Of a stretch of 54,406 bases of DNA, positions 28,386 through 37,053 are shown in pieces. How positions within the stretch are numbered: the stretch's first letter is position 1; every line of letters starts with the position of its first letter. This stretch comes from Clostridium sp. (GTDB taxonomy: Bacteria; Bacillota; Clostridia; Clostridiales; Clostridiaceae), in assembly GCF_017888565.1 (NCBI RefSeq), contig NZ_JAGHFX010000075.1, forward strand, positions 1-54,406. The letters are read 5' to 3'. The position numbers and the translations under genes were made by a program. The notes beneath the pieces are model-generated. The model was given only the letters and a program-made list of their open reading frames with translations, had not been told where the DNA came from and did no database searches.

Positions 28386-28414
28386 AGATTAAATTTTAAC
28401 ATAGTAAGTGTCAA
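28386..28414 (-). promoter_or_regulatory. rpmB: Candidate sigma-A promoter of rpmB
   Basis: On the minus strand: perfect TTGACA (28414-28409), 17-base spacer, TAATCT (28391-28386). The leader is about 40 bases. Confidence 0.5.
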
Positions 28415-28513
28415 AAAAGCAAGAGAAATTGAGAAAAAAATGAAAAAACTTTTAAATTAAAAAAAATTATATATCTAGAGATATCTCCATATACTAAGCT
28501 ATATAATATTTAC

Positions 28514-28542
28514 TTGAATAATAAATGTAAGTAATATAAAAT
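28514..28542 (+). promoter_or_regulatory. Sigma-A promoter of the Gls24-like/fakA operon
   Basis: TTGAAT, 17-base spacer, TAAAAT, about 25 bases before the ribosome-binding site. It is divergent from the rpmB promoter, about 100 bases away. Confidence 0.6.
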
Positions 28543-28575
28543 ATAGTATAAGGATATTTATAAGGAGGATTCTAT

Positions 28576-28923
28576 ATGGTAGGATATTCAAACGAACTTG
28601 GAAATATACATTACTCTGAAGAGGTACTTGCAAAAATTGTTGGTCTTTCGACTATGGAGTGCTATGGAGTTGTTGGTATGGTTTCTAAGAATGCCACTGA
28701 AGGCTTATGGGAATTAATGAGAATAGAAAATTTAAGCAAGGGTGTTAAGCTAAAGTTTAATGAAGATAAATTAGTAATAGAATTATATGTTATGGTTGAA
28801 TATGGAACAAAAATTTCCGTAATTGCAAATAACATAATACAAAAGGTACGTTATAGTGTGGAAAACTTTACTGGATTAAAAGTTTCATCTGTTACAGTAA
28901 ATGTTCAAGCAGTTAGAGTCTAG
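28576..28923 (+). CDS. Asp23/Gls24 family envelope stress-response protein (YloU-like)
   Basis: 115-residue protein of the Asp23/Gls24 family: LGNIHYSEEVLAKIVGLST at the N-terminus, ECYGVVGMVS near residue 34 and VSSVTVNVQAVRV at the C-terminus. Family members associate with the membrane or respond to envelope stress, but the role of this YloU-type member is not settled. It sits 11 bases before fakA, the Bacillus yloU-yloV arrangement, which links it to fatty-acid or envelope functions by context only. Confidence 0.92.
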   Translation: MVGYSNELGNIHYSEEVLAKIVGLSTMECYGVVGMVSKNATEGLWELMRIENLSKGVKLKFNEDKLVIELYVMVEYGTKISVIANNIIQKVRYSVENFTGLKVSSVTVNVQAVRV

Positions 28924-28934
28924 GAGGTAAAAAG

Positions 28935-30605
28935 ATGAAATATCAGAAAATAAATGGCCATGATTTTTATAACATGGTTGTTAATGCTAGCAATAGATTG
29001 TTAGAGGAAAGTGAATACGTTAATGCTTTAAATGTATTCCCTGTTCCAGATGGAGATACGGGAACAAATATGTCAGCTACATTTAAAGCTGCGGTTAAAG
29101 AAATAGAAGGGTTAAATTCTGAGTCAATTGCAGAAACTTCAAAAAAGCTTGCTAAAGGGGCTTTAATGGGTGCAAGAGGAAATTCAGGAGTAATTCTTTC
29201 ACAAATATTAAGAGGTATTTCTAAAGGGTTAGAAGGAAAGACTGAAGTAGACACTGTAGAACTTGCAATAGCATTTAAAGAAGGTAGCAATGCTGCTTAT
29301 AAAGCGGTTATGAGACCAACAGAAGGAACTATACTTTCTGTAATTAGAGCAGCTGCAGAAGCTGCTATAGATACAGATGTTAAAGATGTAGTGGATCTTA
29401 TGGGAGTTATAGTAACAGAAGCAAAAATAATGTTAGATAAAACTCCAGATTTATTACCAGCTTTGAAGAAGGCAAAGGTTGTAGATTCAGGTGGAATGGG
29501 ATTATACATTATTCTTAAAGGGATGTATGATGCTTTAAAAGATGATATAAAAGCAGAGATAAAAGATATAAAGCCAGCTTCAGCTAAAATGCAAGGAGCT
29601 CAAGGTACAGAAGATATAGATATAAAATTTGGATATTGTACTGAGTTTATAATTTTAGCAGATGCTAGCAAAGCAGATAGATTTAGAGATGAAATAATAC
29701 CAATGGGAGATTCACAAGTTGTAGTTGGATATGAAGATGTAATAAAAGTACATATCCATACAAATGATCCAGGTGCTGTTTTAGCAAAGGCTGTTAAACT
29801 AGGAGAATTATCTAAAATAAAAATAGATAACATGAGAGAAGAACATAGAGAAGTACTTTTAAGTAAAGAAGAGTATAAAGAAGCTAACGTTGATGATTCA
29901 AATCACTTTGAAGGTGAAGCAGCTATTGAAGAATTAGAACAAGAAAAGAAGAAATACGCTTTTGTAGCAGTTGCTATGGGAGAAGGTATAACGAATATAT
30001 TCAAAGATTTAGGTGTTGATTATGTTATAGAAGGTGGTCAAACAATGAACCCTTCAACTCAAGATATAATGGAGTGTGTATCTAAATTAAATGCTGAACA
30101 TATATTTGTTTTACCAAATAATAAAAATATAATAATGTCAGCAAATCAAGCTGCTGAAATATCTGATAAAGATGTTAAAGTTATTCCAACAACTACAATT
30201 CCTCAAGGAATAACATGCATAACTATGTTTAATCCAGAAGCTGAAGTCGAGGAAAATTTAGAAAATCTTAAAGAAGCAATGGGGATGGTTAAGACAGGTT
30301 CTGTAACTTATGCAGTAAGAGATACAGAAATGGATGGAATAGAAATAAAAGAAGGAAACATGCTTGGGTTAATCGAAGGTAAGATAAAGAAAGTTGGATC
30401 ATCATATTGTGATGTTGCAGAAGAAGTGCTTTCAGAGATGATAGATGAAGAAAGTGAACTTATAACAATATTATATGGCGAAGATGTTACTGAAGCAGAT
30501 GCGGAGAAATTTGCAGAAAAAATAGAAGAAAAATATGAAGATTTAGACGTTCAATGTTATAGAGGAGCACAACCTCTTTATTACTTCTTAATGTCAGTAG
30601 AATAA
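28935..30605 (+). CDS. fakA: Fatty acid kinase catalytic subunit FakA-like (DhaL/DegV-like, YloV)
   Basis: Phosphorylates fatty acids held by a FakB (DegV) carrier, yielding acyl-phosphates for phospholipid synthesis. The 556-residue protein has an N-terminal DhaL kinase domain with the metal-binding VPDGDTGTNM near residue 37 and MGARGNSGVILSQILRG near residue 77, then a central linker and a C-terminal DegV-like domain. PlsX and AcpP, which supply or accept acyl groups, are encoded at 40234 and 41312. No fakB gene is in the window. AGGAGG precedes the ATG. Confidence 0.9.
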   Translation: MKYQKINGHDFYNMVVNASNRLLEESEYVNALNVFPVPDGDTGTNMSATFKAAVKEIEGLNSESIAETSKKLAKGALMGARGNSGVILSQILRGISKGLEGKTEVDTVELAIAFKEGSNAAYKAVMRPTEGTILSVIRAAAEAAIDTDVKDVVDLMGVIVTEAKIMLDKTPDLLPALKKAKVVDSGGMGLYIILKGMYDALKDDIKAEIKDIKPASAKMQGAQGTEDIDIKFGYCTEFIILADASKADRFRDEIIPMGDSQVVVGYEDVIKVHIHTNDPGAVLAKAVKLGELSKIKIDNMREEHREVLLSKEEYKEANVDDSNHFEGEAAIEELEQEKKKYAFVAVAMGEGITNIFKDLGVDYVIEGGQTMNPSTQDIMECVSKLNAEHIFVLPNNKNIIMSANQAAEISDKDVKVIPTTTIPQGITCITMFNPEAEVEENLENLKEAMGMVKTGSVTYAVRDTEMDGIEIKEGNMLGLIEGKIKKVGSSYCDVAEEVLSEMIDEESELITILYGEDVTEADAEKFAEKIEEKYEDLDVQCYRGAQPLYYFLMSVE

Positions 30606-30609
30606 TTAA

Positions 30610-30656
30610 AAAGCACAAGTTACTACTTTATTTACATAAGTGGAAACTTGTGCTTT
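30610..30656 (+). terminator. Terminator of fakA
   Basis: Eleven-bp outer stem AAAGCACAAGT/ACTTGTGCTTT with a 25-base loop, starting five bases after the stop. Confidence 0.7.
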
Positions 30657-30690
30657 AATATTTAGTGAATTAAAATTTTGAGGTGAGCAA

Positions 30691-32721
30691 ATGAATATAT
30701 TTATGGAGATTTCTTCTCTAAAAGGAGTAGGACCAAAGCTTACTGAAAAGCTTAATAAATGTGGAATATTTACTATATATGATTTACTTTTATATTTTCC
30801 AAGAGATTATGAATTCATTAAAGGTGATGTAGCCTTTAATGAAATAGATGGTGAAGAAAAACAAATTTTAACTTGCAGGGTAATAGGATACGATAGAGAT
30901 GTTAAAACTAAAACGGGAAAGATAATATCTGCAATTAAATTTGATTATAAAGGGCATATAGTTGTTGCAAAATGGTTTAATCAAAGATACATAAAAAATT
31001 CTTATAAATTAAATGAATCTTATGATTTAGTAGGGAAGTTTAAAAGAATAGGAAATTTATTAGAAGTAATAAATCCAATGGTTGGGTGTAGAGATGCGAA
31101 AAAAAGCGAAATTATACCTAAATATACATTAAAAGGTGATTTAAGTGATAGAATAATTACTAAACTTATAAATCAGATATTAGATGAAGTAATAATAACA
31201 GATAATTTACCAAAGGAAATTTTAGAAAAGTATAAGATGATAGGTCTTGATAAAGCTATTAGAGAAATACATTTTCCAAAGGGAAAAGGTGATTTAGATC
31301 AAGCAATTATAAGATTGAAATTTCAAGAGTTATTTACATATTCAATGAAGCTTTTATTGCTTAAAAATAAGTTAAGAAGCAATGATGGTATATCTTTCTA
31401 TTGGCATGAAGAATTAACTTTATTAAAGCAATCATTACCTTTTAATTTGACTGATGCACAAACAAAAGTTGTTAGAGAAATTTTAAGAGATCAAAAAAGC
31501 AAATATTCTATGAACAGGCTAGTTCAAGGGGATGTTGGTAGTGGAAAAACTATAGTTGCTATAATAGCTATGTTTAATGTTATAAAAAATGGATTTCAAG
31601 CTTCTTTAATGGTTCCTACAGAAATACTTGCTAATCAACATTATGAAGAGACGTTAAAGATTATGAAAAATTTTAATGTAGAAGTTGAATTACTAACTGG
31701 AAGTACCAGTTTAAAAGAAAAAAGAAGGATAAAAGAAAGGATATCAAGTGGAGAACCGTTAATTGTTATAGGAACACATGCATTAATACAAGAAGATGTA
31801 GATTTTACTAATTTAGGGCTTGTTATTACAGATGAACAGCATAGATTTGGTGTGGAACAAAGAAGTAAGCTTATAAATAAGGGAAGAAGACCAGACGTTT
31901 TAGTTATGACAGCTACTCCTATTCCTAGAACCTTAGCTTTATATATGTATTCTGATTTAGATGTATCAATAATTGATAAGTTGCCGCCAGGAAGAAAGAA
32001 GATAGATACAAGATTTTATTCGGAAAATGATAGGATGTTAGCTTATGATTTAGCTTTAGATGAAATAAGAAAAGGGAGGCAAGTTTATATAGTTTGTCCC
32101 TTAATAGAAGAAAATGAGAAAATGGAGCTTAATTCAGTAGAAAAGCTTTATGAAGAATTAAAAGATGGTGTATTTAGAAATGTAAGAGTAGAAATACTTC
32201 ATGGTAAAATGAAGCCAAAAGAAAAAGATGATCTTATAAATTTATTTAAAGATGATAAAATCAAAGTTATTATTTCAACTACTGTTATTGAGGTAGGGGT
32301 AAATGTTCCTAATGCATCTATGATGATTATAGAGAATTCAGAAAGATTTGGGTTAGCACAGCTTCATCAGTTAAGAGGAAGAGTTGGAAGAGGACAATAC
32401 GAATCTTATTGTATTTTAATTGGAAAAGCTAAAAATGAAAAAACAAAAAAAAGAATGGAAATAATGACAGAATCAACTGATGGTTTTTACATATCAGAAC
32501 AGGATCTTAAACTAAGAGGTGCAGGAGAAATGTTTGGACTTAGGCAAAGTGGAGATATAGGTCTCGTGCTTGCAGATATTTATGAAGATATTGATATATT
32601 GAAATGCGCAAGATATGAAGCAAATAATCTAATTAACTCTAAGCAAATAGAGCATGTAAAATTATGTAATGAAATATCTAATTCAATTGAAAGATATAGT
32701 CGATATATTTGTTTTAACTAA
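30691..32721 (+). CDS. recG: ATP-dependent DNA helicase RecG
   Basis: Branch-migration helicase that regresses stalled forks and processes recombination intermediates. The 676-residue product has an N-terminal wedge domain (SLKGVGPKLTEKLNKCGI, LLLYFPRDYE), Walker A GDVGSGKT near residue 281, the DEQH box VITDEQHRFG near residue 380, ATPIPRTLAL near residue 412 and motif VI HQLRGRVGRG near residue 559. These fit RecG rather than RecQ or Mfd. GAGGTGAG precedes the ATG. It follows fakA as in Bacillus. Confidence 0.97.
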   Translation: MNIFMEISSLKGVGPKLTEKLNKCGIFTIYDLLLYFPRDYEFIKGDVAFNEIDGEEKQILTCRVIGYDRDVKTKTGKIISAIKFDYKGHIVVAKWFNQRYIKNSYKLNESYDLVGKFKRIGNLLEVINPMVGCRDAKKSEIIPKYTLKGDLSDRIITKLINQILDEVIITDNLPKEILEKYKMIGLDKAIREIHFPKGKGDLDQAIIRLKFQELFTYSMKLLLLKNKLRSNDGISFYWHEELTLLKQSLPFNLTDAQTKVVREILRDQKSKYSMNRLVQGDVGSGKTIVAIIAMFNVIKNGFQASLMVPTEILANQHYEETLKIMKNFNVEVELLTGSTSLKEKRRIKERISSGEPLIVIGTHALIQEDVDFTNLGLVITDEQHRFGVEQRSKLINKGRRPDVLVMTATPIPRTLALYMYSDLDVSIIDKLPPGRKKIDTRFYSENDRMLAYDLALDEIRKGRQVYIVCPLIEENEKMELNSVEKLYEELKDGVFRNVRVEILHGKMKPKEKDDLINLFKDDKIKVIISTTVIEVGVNVPNASMMIIENSERFGLAQLHQLRGRVGRGQYESYCILIGKAKNEKTKKRMEIMTESTDGFYISEQDLKLRGAGEMFGLRQSGDIGLVLADIYEDIDILKCARYEANNLINSKQIEHVKLCNEISNSIERYSRYICFN

Positions 32722-32726
32722 AAAAA

Positions 32727-32755
32727 TTGTATATAGAGAAATATTATGTTAAAAT
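32727..32755 (+). promoter_or_regulatory. Candidate sigma-A promoter of rsmD-coaD
   Basis: TTGTAT, 17-base spacer, TAAAAT, just after the recG stop. Confidence 0.4.
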
Positions 32756-32785
32756 TGAAATGATAGTACCTAAGGAGGAAACTAA

Positions 32786-33340
32786 ATGAGAATAATAGCA
32801 GGGAAAGCAAGAGGAAGAAAATTAATACCTCCTGCAACTATGGAAACTAGACCAACTTTAGATAGAGTAAAAGAAGCTATGTTTAGTATAATTCAAGGAT
32901 ACATACCAGAAGCAATTGCTGTAGATGTTTTTGCAGGAACAGGAAGTCTTGGTTTAGAAGCAGCAAGTAGAGGAGCTAAAGAGGTTTATTTAATTGATAA
33001 AAGTAACACAACATTTCCTTTATTAAAACAAAATATCGAGAATTTAAAATTTCAAGATTTTTGTACTCCATTAAACATGGATTCATATGATGCTTTAAAA
33101 ATGTTAAATAAAAAGGGAAAGATTTTTGATATTATATTTATAGACCCACCTTATTGTAAGGAAATGATTCCAGAAGCAATTAAAATAATAAAAGAAAATA
33201 ATATGCTAAAAGAAAATGGAATAATAGTTACTAAAATAGATTCCATAGAAGAAATATACGATGGATATAAGGATATAAAGTTATTACAAAAGAGAAAGTA
33301 CGGTAATACAACAGTATGTTTTTATAAATATGAGGGGTAA
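32786..33340 (+). CDS. rsmD: 16S rRNA (guanine-966-N2)-methyltransferase
   Basis: Methylates G966 of 16S rRNA. The 184-residue enzyme starts RIIAGKARGRKLIPP, has TRPTLDRVKEAMFSI near residue 22, the SAM motif VDVFAGTGSLGLEAASRGA near residue 48 and the amino-methyltransferase box FIDPPY near residue 123. The ribosome-binding site is AAGGAGG. Adjacent coaD is a very common partner. Confidence 0.95.
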   Translation: MRIIAGKARGRKLIPPATMETRPTLDRVKEAMFSIIQGYIPEAIAVDVFAGTGSLGLEAASRGAKEVYLIDKSNTTFPLLKQNIENLKFQDFCTPLNMDSYDALKMLNKKGKIFDIIFIDPPYCKEMIPEAIKIIKENNMLKENGIIVTKIDSIEEIYDGYKDIKLLQKRKYGNTTVCFYKYEG

Positions 33341-33357
33341 TTTAAAAGGTGAGAGAT

Positions 33358-33831
33358 ATGAATATAGCAGTTTATCCAGGAAGTTTTGATCCTATTACTA
33401 ATGGTCACTTAGATATAATCACTAGGGGAGCTAAAATTTATGATAAGCTTATAGTTGCTGTGCTAGTAAATATGGATAAAAAATGTTTATTTGATATTGA
33501 AGAAAGAGTGGAGTTAATTAAAAAAGTTACTAAGGATTTAAAAAATGTAGAAGTCTTAAGCTTTGATGGACTGTTAGTAGATTTTGCAAGGATTCATAAT
33601 TCAAAAGTTATATTGAAAGGTCTTAGAACTGTAGCTGACTTTGAATATGAATTTCAAATGGCACTTATGAATTCTAAACTTGATCCAGATATAGAAACGG
33701 TATTCATGATGACTTCTTCAGCATATTCTTATGTAAGTTCATCTTCAGTAAAGCAAGTAGCGAAGTTTGGTGGAAATATTAAAGGTCTTGTACCTGAAGA
33801 ACTAATTACAGAAGTAATGGATAGATTTTAA
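33358..33831 (+). CDS. coaD: Phosphopantetheine adenylyltransferase
   Basis: Adenylylates 4'-phosphopantetheine to dephospho-CoA. The 157-residue protein begins [20 protein letters not shown], with the nucleotidyltransferase TNGH motif, and contains [13 protein letters not shown] near residue 88 and [17 protein letters not shown] near residue 124, a variant of the usual SSSxVRE loop with Lys for Arg. ATG 33358 is preferred, with AAAGGTGA upstream; an in-frame GTG at 33349 overlaps that site. Completes with coaBC two steps of CoA synthesis in this window. Confidence 0.95.
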   Translation: MNIAVYPGSFDPITNGHLDIITRGAKIYDKLIVAVLVNMDKKCLFDIEERVELIKKVTKDLKNVEVLSFDGLLVDFARIHNSKVILKGLRTVADFEYEFQMALMNSKLDPDIETVFMMTSSAYSYVSSSSVKQVAKFGGNIKGLVPEELITEVMDRF

Positions 33832-33856
33832 AGTTTTTTATCAAGGAGGAAGAGTG

Positions 33857-34393
33857 ATGGAGAAGATCGAAGTTAATATTATAGAGCTTTTAGAATATTT
33901 AGAGGAGCTAATAGAAACAGCACCTAAAGTACCTATAACAGGTAAAAGTGTAATAGATAAGAAGGAATTCTTAGAAGTAATTGATCAAGTAATCAATTAT
34001 CTTCCGGATCAATTAAAAAAAGCACAATGGGTAATGACTGAGAAGGATAGAATATTAGGTGATGCTCAAAAACAATATGAGTCAACTAAAAGTGAAATTA
34101 TGGAAATTATGAAACAAAAAGTTGAAAATCATGATGTAGTTAAAGAAGCAAAAATAAGAGCTAATGAAATAATTGCCCTAGCTCAAAGAGATGCTAAGGC
34201 AATTAGGATTGGTTCTAGAGAATATTCAACTGAAATTTTAGCTCAATTAGATAGAGAGATTGAAGAAAAAAGGAATATGCTAATTGAAAATATGCAAAAA
34301 TCTTTTGAAATGGCAGCAAAAGATATAGATGAAAAATTAAGTAGCACAGGAGATAAAATTAAAGAAAACATTTCTGAATTAAGAGGAATGTAA
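33857..34393 (+). CDS. Coiled-coil protein of unknown function (often labelled ATPase in clostridia)
   Basis: 178-residue, highly charged protein without a signal peptide or membrane span. A short N-terminal globular part (IIELLEYLEELIETAPKVP) precedes a long helical region from about residue 45 to the end, rich in Glu/Lys/Gln with heptad-like spacing (EIMEIMKQKVENHDVVKEAK, IEEKRNMLIENMQKSFEM). No Walker motif is present, so ATPase labels rest only on weak similarity to V-ATPase stalk subunits. ATG 33857 has AAGGAGGA upstream. It follows coaD by 25 bases. Its last 15 bases overlap the 3' end of ylbJ on the other strand. Confidence 0.8.
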   Translation: MEKIEVNIIELLEYLEELIETAPKVPITGKSVIDKKEFLEVIDQVINYLPDQLKKAQWVMTEKDRILGDAQKQYESTKSEIMEIMKQKVENHDVVKEAKIRANEIIALAQRDAKAIRIGSREYSTEILAQLDREIEEKRNMLIENMQKSFEMAAKDIDEKLSSTGDKIKENISELRGM

Positions 34394-35569
34394 TCTTCTT
34401 TTAAAGTTTTTTACTACCATTGATATTAATAGTGTTATACTAAAGAATATTAATATAGGAATAAAAAATTTATAATATATAAAAATAGTATAATCTTCAT
34501 TTGGAGTTATATTTGTAGTAGGTGCTGAAATTAAAATTATATTGCTTGCTACAAAGGTTATTATAAAACTTATTACTCCTTGAATAAATTTATAAATAAT
34601 ATATTTTTTAATATTTGGATTACTTTTGCTTACTATGGAGCTTACTTGAGCTATTACTGATAAGCTTGAAAATGATAAAATAAAACTCATCATGCTTAAT
34701 TTTAAGCTCATAGATATATTAGATGCAGAAATTAGTTTGCATCCGTTTGTAAATTCAATGCTACCTAAAAATAAATTATATAAAGTTCCAGTTGGTAATT
34801 TAACTAAGTTTTCAAGAACTTCAAAAGCAGTACTTATATAAGTGTTGCTTTTTATTATGCTTATAACTACAGAAAATATTATGACGAAAGCCCCTACATT
34901 TATAGTTGTACTAATTGCTCCTTCTATAGAATTTTTTAAATTAGTTCCAAAAGGATGTTCTTTATAAGCGTTATTCATAGTATTAGATGAACTAATATTT
35001 ATAGATTTTTTTCTTGTTAAAAAGCCCACAATTATTATAGATAGATAATTAGCAATTAATAAGATATACCCAAGTTTTACGTTATAAAGCATAGAAGTAG
35101 CTACAGATCCTAATATGAAAATGGGACCTGCATTAGAAGCTATATTTAATAACCTTTCATATTCGCTTTTATGTATATATCCAAGTTCATAAATATCAGA
35201 AGAATATTTTGCTCCTAAGGGATAACCGCATATAAAGCTTGCAGCTAATGGGAAAGAGCAAGTTTTTGAAAGACCTAATGGTTTGCAAATTAATGGACCT
35301 AATATTTTGGAATAAAGTCCGATACCATCATAATAAATTAGTAAATTGCAAATTACAGTAAAGGGAAAAATTGTTGGTAATATTGCAGTTACAACAAGTT
35401 TTGTGCCACTTATAGCTGCAGCCATACTGGCTTCTAAATTTACTACAAATATAATAATAAAGATGGTAATTGCAAAGCATATTACATAATTCTTTCTTAC
35501 ATTTAAAAGCTTTAATAATAATGCTACAAGTAAAAAGACAAAAAGCCATAAAACAAAAATACTAAACAT
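34379..35569 (-). CDS. ylbJ: Sporulation integral membrane protein YlbJ
   Basis: 396-residue polytopic membrane protein with Gate/nucleoside-recognition-like regions: ISGTKLVVTAILPTIFPFTV near residue 53 and FPLAASFICGYPLGAKYSSD near residue 106. YlbJ is a mother-cell sporulation protein in Bacillus needed for heat-resistant spores, with transported substrate unknown. Reading the minus strand, AGGAGG lies nine bases before the ATG. The stop codon lies inside the convergent coiled-coil gene, giving a 15-base tail-to-tail overlap with no terminator between. The coaD-ylbJ-tmcAL neighbourhood matches Bacillus ylbI-ylbJ-ylbM. Confidence 0.93.
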   Translation of the reverse strand: MFSIFVLWLFVFLLVALLLKLLNVRKNYVICFAITIFIIIFVVNLEASMAAAISGTKLVVTAILPTIFPFTVICNLLIYYDGIGLYSKILGPLICKPLGLSKTCSFPLAASFICGYPLGAKYSSDIYELGYIHKSEYERLLNIASNAGPIFILGSVATSMLYNVKLGYILLIANYLSIIIVGFLTRKKSINISSSNTMNNAYKEHPFGTNLKNSIEGAISTTINVGAFVIIFSVVISIIKSNTYISTAFEVLENLVKLPTGTLYNLFLGSIEFTNGCKLISASNISMSLKLSMMSFILSFSSLSVIAQVSSIVSKSNPNIKKYIIYKFIQGVISFIITFVASNIILISAPTTNITPNEDYTIFIYYKFFIPILIFFSITLLISMVVKNFKRRLHSS

Positions 35570-35590
35570 AAAACTAACCTCCTATATAGT

Positions 35591-35619
35591 ATTTATATGC
35601 CTATGGCTTCTTAATATTA
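35591..35619 (-). promoter_or_regulatory. ylbJ: Possible sigma-E promoter of ylbJ
   Basis: Minus strand: TAATATT (-35, overlapping the tmcAL stop), 13-base spacer, CATATAAAT (-10). Both resemble sigma-E elements, and ylbJ is a sigma-E gene in Bacillus. The start would fall only a few bases before the ribosome-binding site. Confidence 0.35.
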
Positions 35620-36822
35620 ATCTTTTATTATAGGTGATTGAAAATAATCACTTAAGGGATTTAATTTGTTATTTAAAATTGAATATGCCTTTGTTGCTTG
35701 AATATCTAAATCTAATAATGGATTATTTATGTTTTTAGGAACTTTTGTTATAATTGGTATTTTTGAATTCTTTTTCATTTCTTTTAAAATAGCTCTTCCA
35801 GTATTATTAAAACCAAGAACTCTAGCATATAAATTTGTTGGTTTTATTAGTTCTTCATGAGAATACTTATCTAAAGATAAGTATATTTGAGCCATTAGTC
35901 TAGAAATTTTTGTGTAAGTATATCTTTTACTTTTTACCTTAAATATCAAATCTTCATATGAATTACTATTATAAATTTCTTTTAAGAATTTATTATCTAA
36001 CCCTTCTTTTATTTCGAAAAGATTGTTAAAATTTATACATTCAGTCAGTAGTTTATACTTAATGTATGGGTACATTTCTTTTTCGAAAATAAAAGGATAA
36101 TTATTTTCTTTTAATGAATAAAGAATATCTAAAGATGCGCTAGGTAAATATTTTTCTAACTCGCCTAAGGATAAATCTTTTTTTAAGTTTTCTCTAATGC
36201 TAGTTGCAGAAGCAAAAGAACTAGTTAATATTTTATCGTTATATCTTGCTCCTTCTCTTTTTAAAGTCATTGGTAAAATAGAACTATTTAAATTTATTAA
36301 AGATTTTATGTATTCAATTCCTAAAATATTATTTGAGCTAGATAAGACTTCTTCGAGTGAGTTATCTTTTAATATGTCTTTTAAAGATAGTTCTCTTGCT
36401 TTAGCAAAGGTCATTCCAGTTTTTAAATTTTCCTTAATTTTAGATTGTAAATCACTAGATTCTATTGTTAATATTTTAGCAATTTTTTTCAAGTAACTTA
36501 TATTGCCACATTCACTTCCAAAAAAAATATTATCAATTACACCAATTGAGTCAAGAATAGAAATAGAGCCCTTTGCAAAAAATTCAGCAGAAGATAAAGC
36601 ATAAAAAGTAGGTAATTCAATAACCAAGTCAATACCATTTAAAATTGCCATTTCAGTTCTCTTCCATTTATCAATTAATGCAGGTTCACCTCTCTGAACA
36701 AAATTTCCACTCATTATACAAACAATGCCATCGCAATTAGTTTCTTTTTTAGCAGAATTTAAGTGGTAAAGATGACCGTTATGAAAAGGATTATATTCTG
36801 TTATTATTCCTGTTATATTCAT
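35617..36822 (-). CDS. tmcAL: tRNA(Met) cytidine acetate ligase TmcAL
   Basis: Uses acetate and ATP to acetylate the wobble cytidine (ac4C34) of elongator tRNA(Met). The 401-residue product starts MNITGIITEYNPFHNGHLYH, with the nucleotidyltransferase HNGH motif, followed by CIMSGNFVQRGEPALIDKW near residue 35 and IELPTFYALSSAEFFAKGS near residue 68, all typical of TmcAL (Bacillus YlbM). AGGAGTG precedes the start on the minus strand. It is followed by ylbJ after 47 bases and diverges from pta; both involve acetate. Confidence 0.94.
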   Translation of the reverse strand: MNITGIITEYNPFHNGHLYHLNSAKKETNCDGIVCIMSGNFVQRGEPALIDKWKRTEMAILNGIDLVIELPTFYALSSAEFFAKGSISILDSIGVIDNIFFGSECGNISYLKKIAKILTIESSDLQSKIKENLKTGMTFAKARELSLKDILKDNSLEEVLSSSNNILGIEYIKSLINLNSSILPMTLKREGARYNDKILTSSFASATSIRENLKKDLSLGELEKYLPSASLDILYSLKENNYPFIFEKEMYPYIKYKLLTECINFNNLFEIKEGLDNKFLKEIYNSNSYEDLIFKVKSKRYTYTKISRLMAQIYLSLDKYSHEELIKPTNLYARVLGFNNTGRAILKEMKKNSKIPIITKVPKNINNPLLDLDIQATKAYSILNNKLNPLSDYFQSPIIKD

Positions 36823-36853
36823 AAATACACTCCTTATTGGGAAATATAAAATT

Positions 36854-36862
36854 ATTATAGCA
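36854..36862 (-). promoter_or_regulatory. tmcAL: Extended -10 promoter of tmcAL
   Basis: Minus strand TGC-TATAAT, an extended -10 with a perfect hexamer; no good -35. The leader would be about 25 bases. Confidence 0.5.
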
Positions 36863-36879
36863 TAATAAAATTATAATAA

Positions 36880-36941
36880 AAGATATGGTTTATATATAAA
36901 GAAGATATGATTTGTGTATAAAGAAAATATTCTGAATATTT
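36880..36941. repeat. Tandem 22-bp repeat and palindrome upstream of pta
   Basis: Two abutting 22-base direct repeats (36880-36901 and 36902-36923) agree at 19 of 22 positions, core AAGATATG...TATAAAG. Directly after lies the inverted repeat AAATATTC-T-GAATATTT (36925-36941). The 22-base period places both units on the same DNA face, which fits a regulator-binding site between divergent tmcAL and pta. Confidence 0.55.
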
Positions 36942-36978
36942 ACAATATAAAGAATTAAATCTTTCGCACAATTTTATG

Positions 36979-37008
36979 TTGAAAATTATAGTTATTTAGG
37001 AGTATATT
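36979..37008 (+). promoter_or_regulatory. pta: Sigma-A promoter of pta-ackA
   Basis: TTGAAA (36979-36984), 18-base spacer, TATATT (37003-37008). The leader is about 40 bases. Confidence 0.6.
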
Positions 37009-37053
37009 AGTATGTGAAGATGAGTCCGTGTCTTTTTGAAAGGAGTAAATATT

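Noticed and set aside
30649..30677. TTGTGC-N17-TAAAAT promoter for recG
   Set aside because: The -35 is weak, lies in the fakA terminator arm, and the start would truncate the recG ribosome-binding site.
37017..37043. Hammerhead-ribozyme-like string (GATGAGTCCGTG ... TTGAAA) just before pta
   Set aside because: The stem II complement to GTCC is missing and the conserved GAAA context is not correctly placed; it also overlaps the pta ribosome-binding site.
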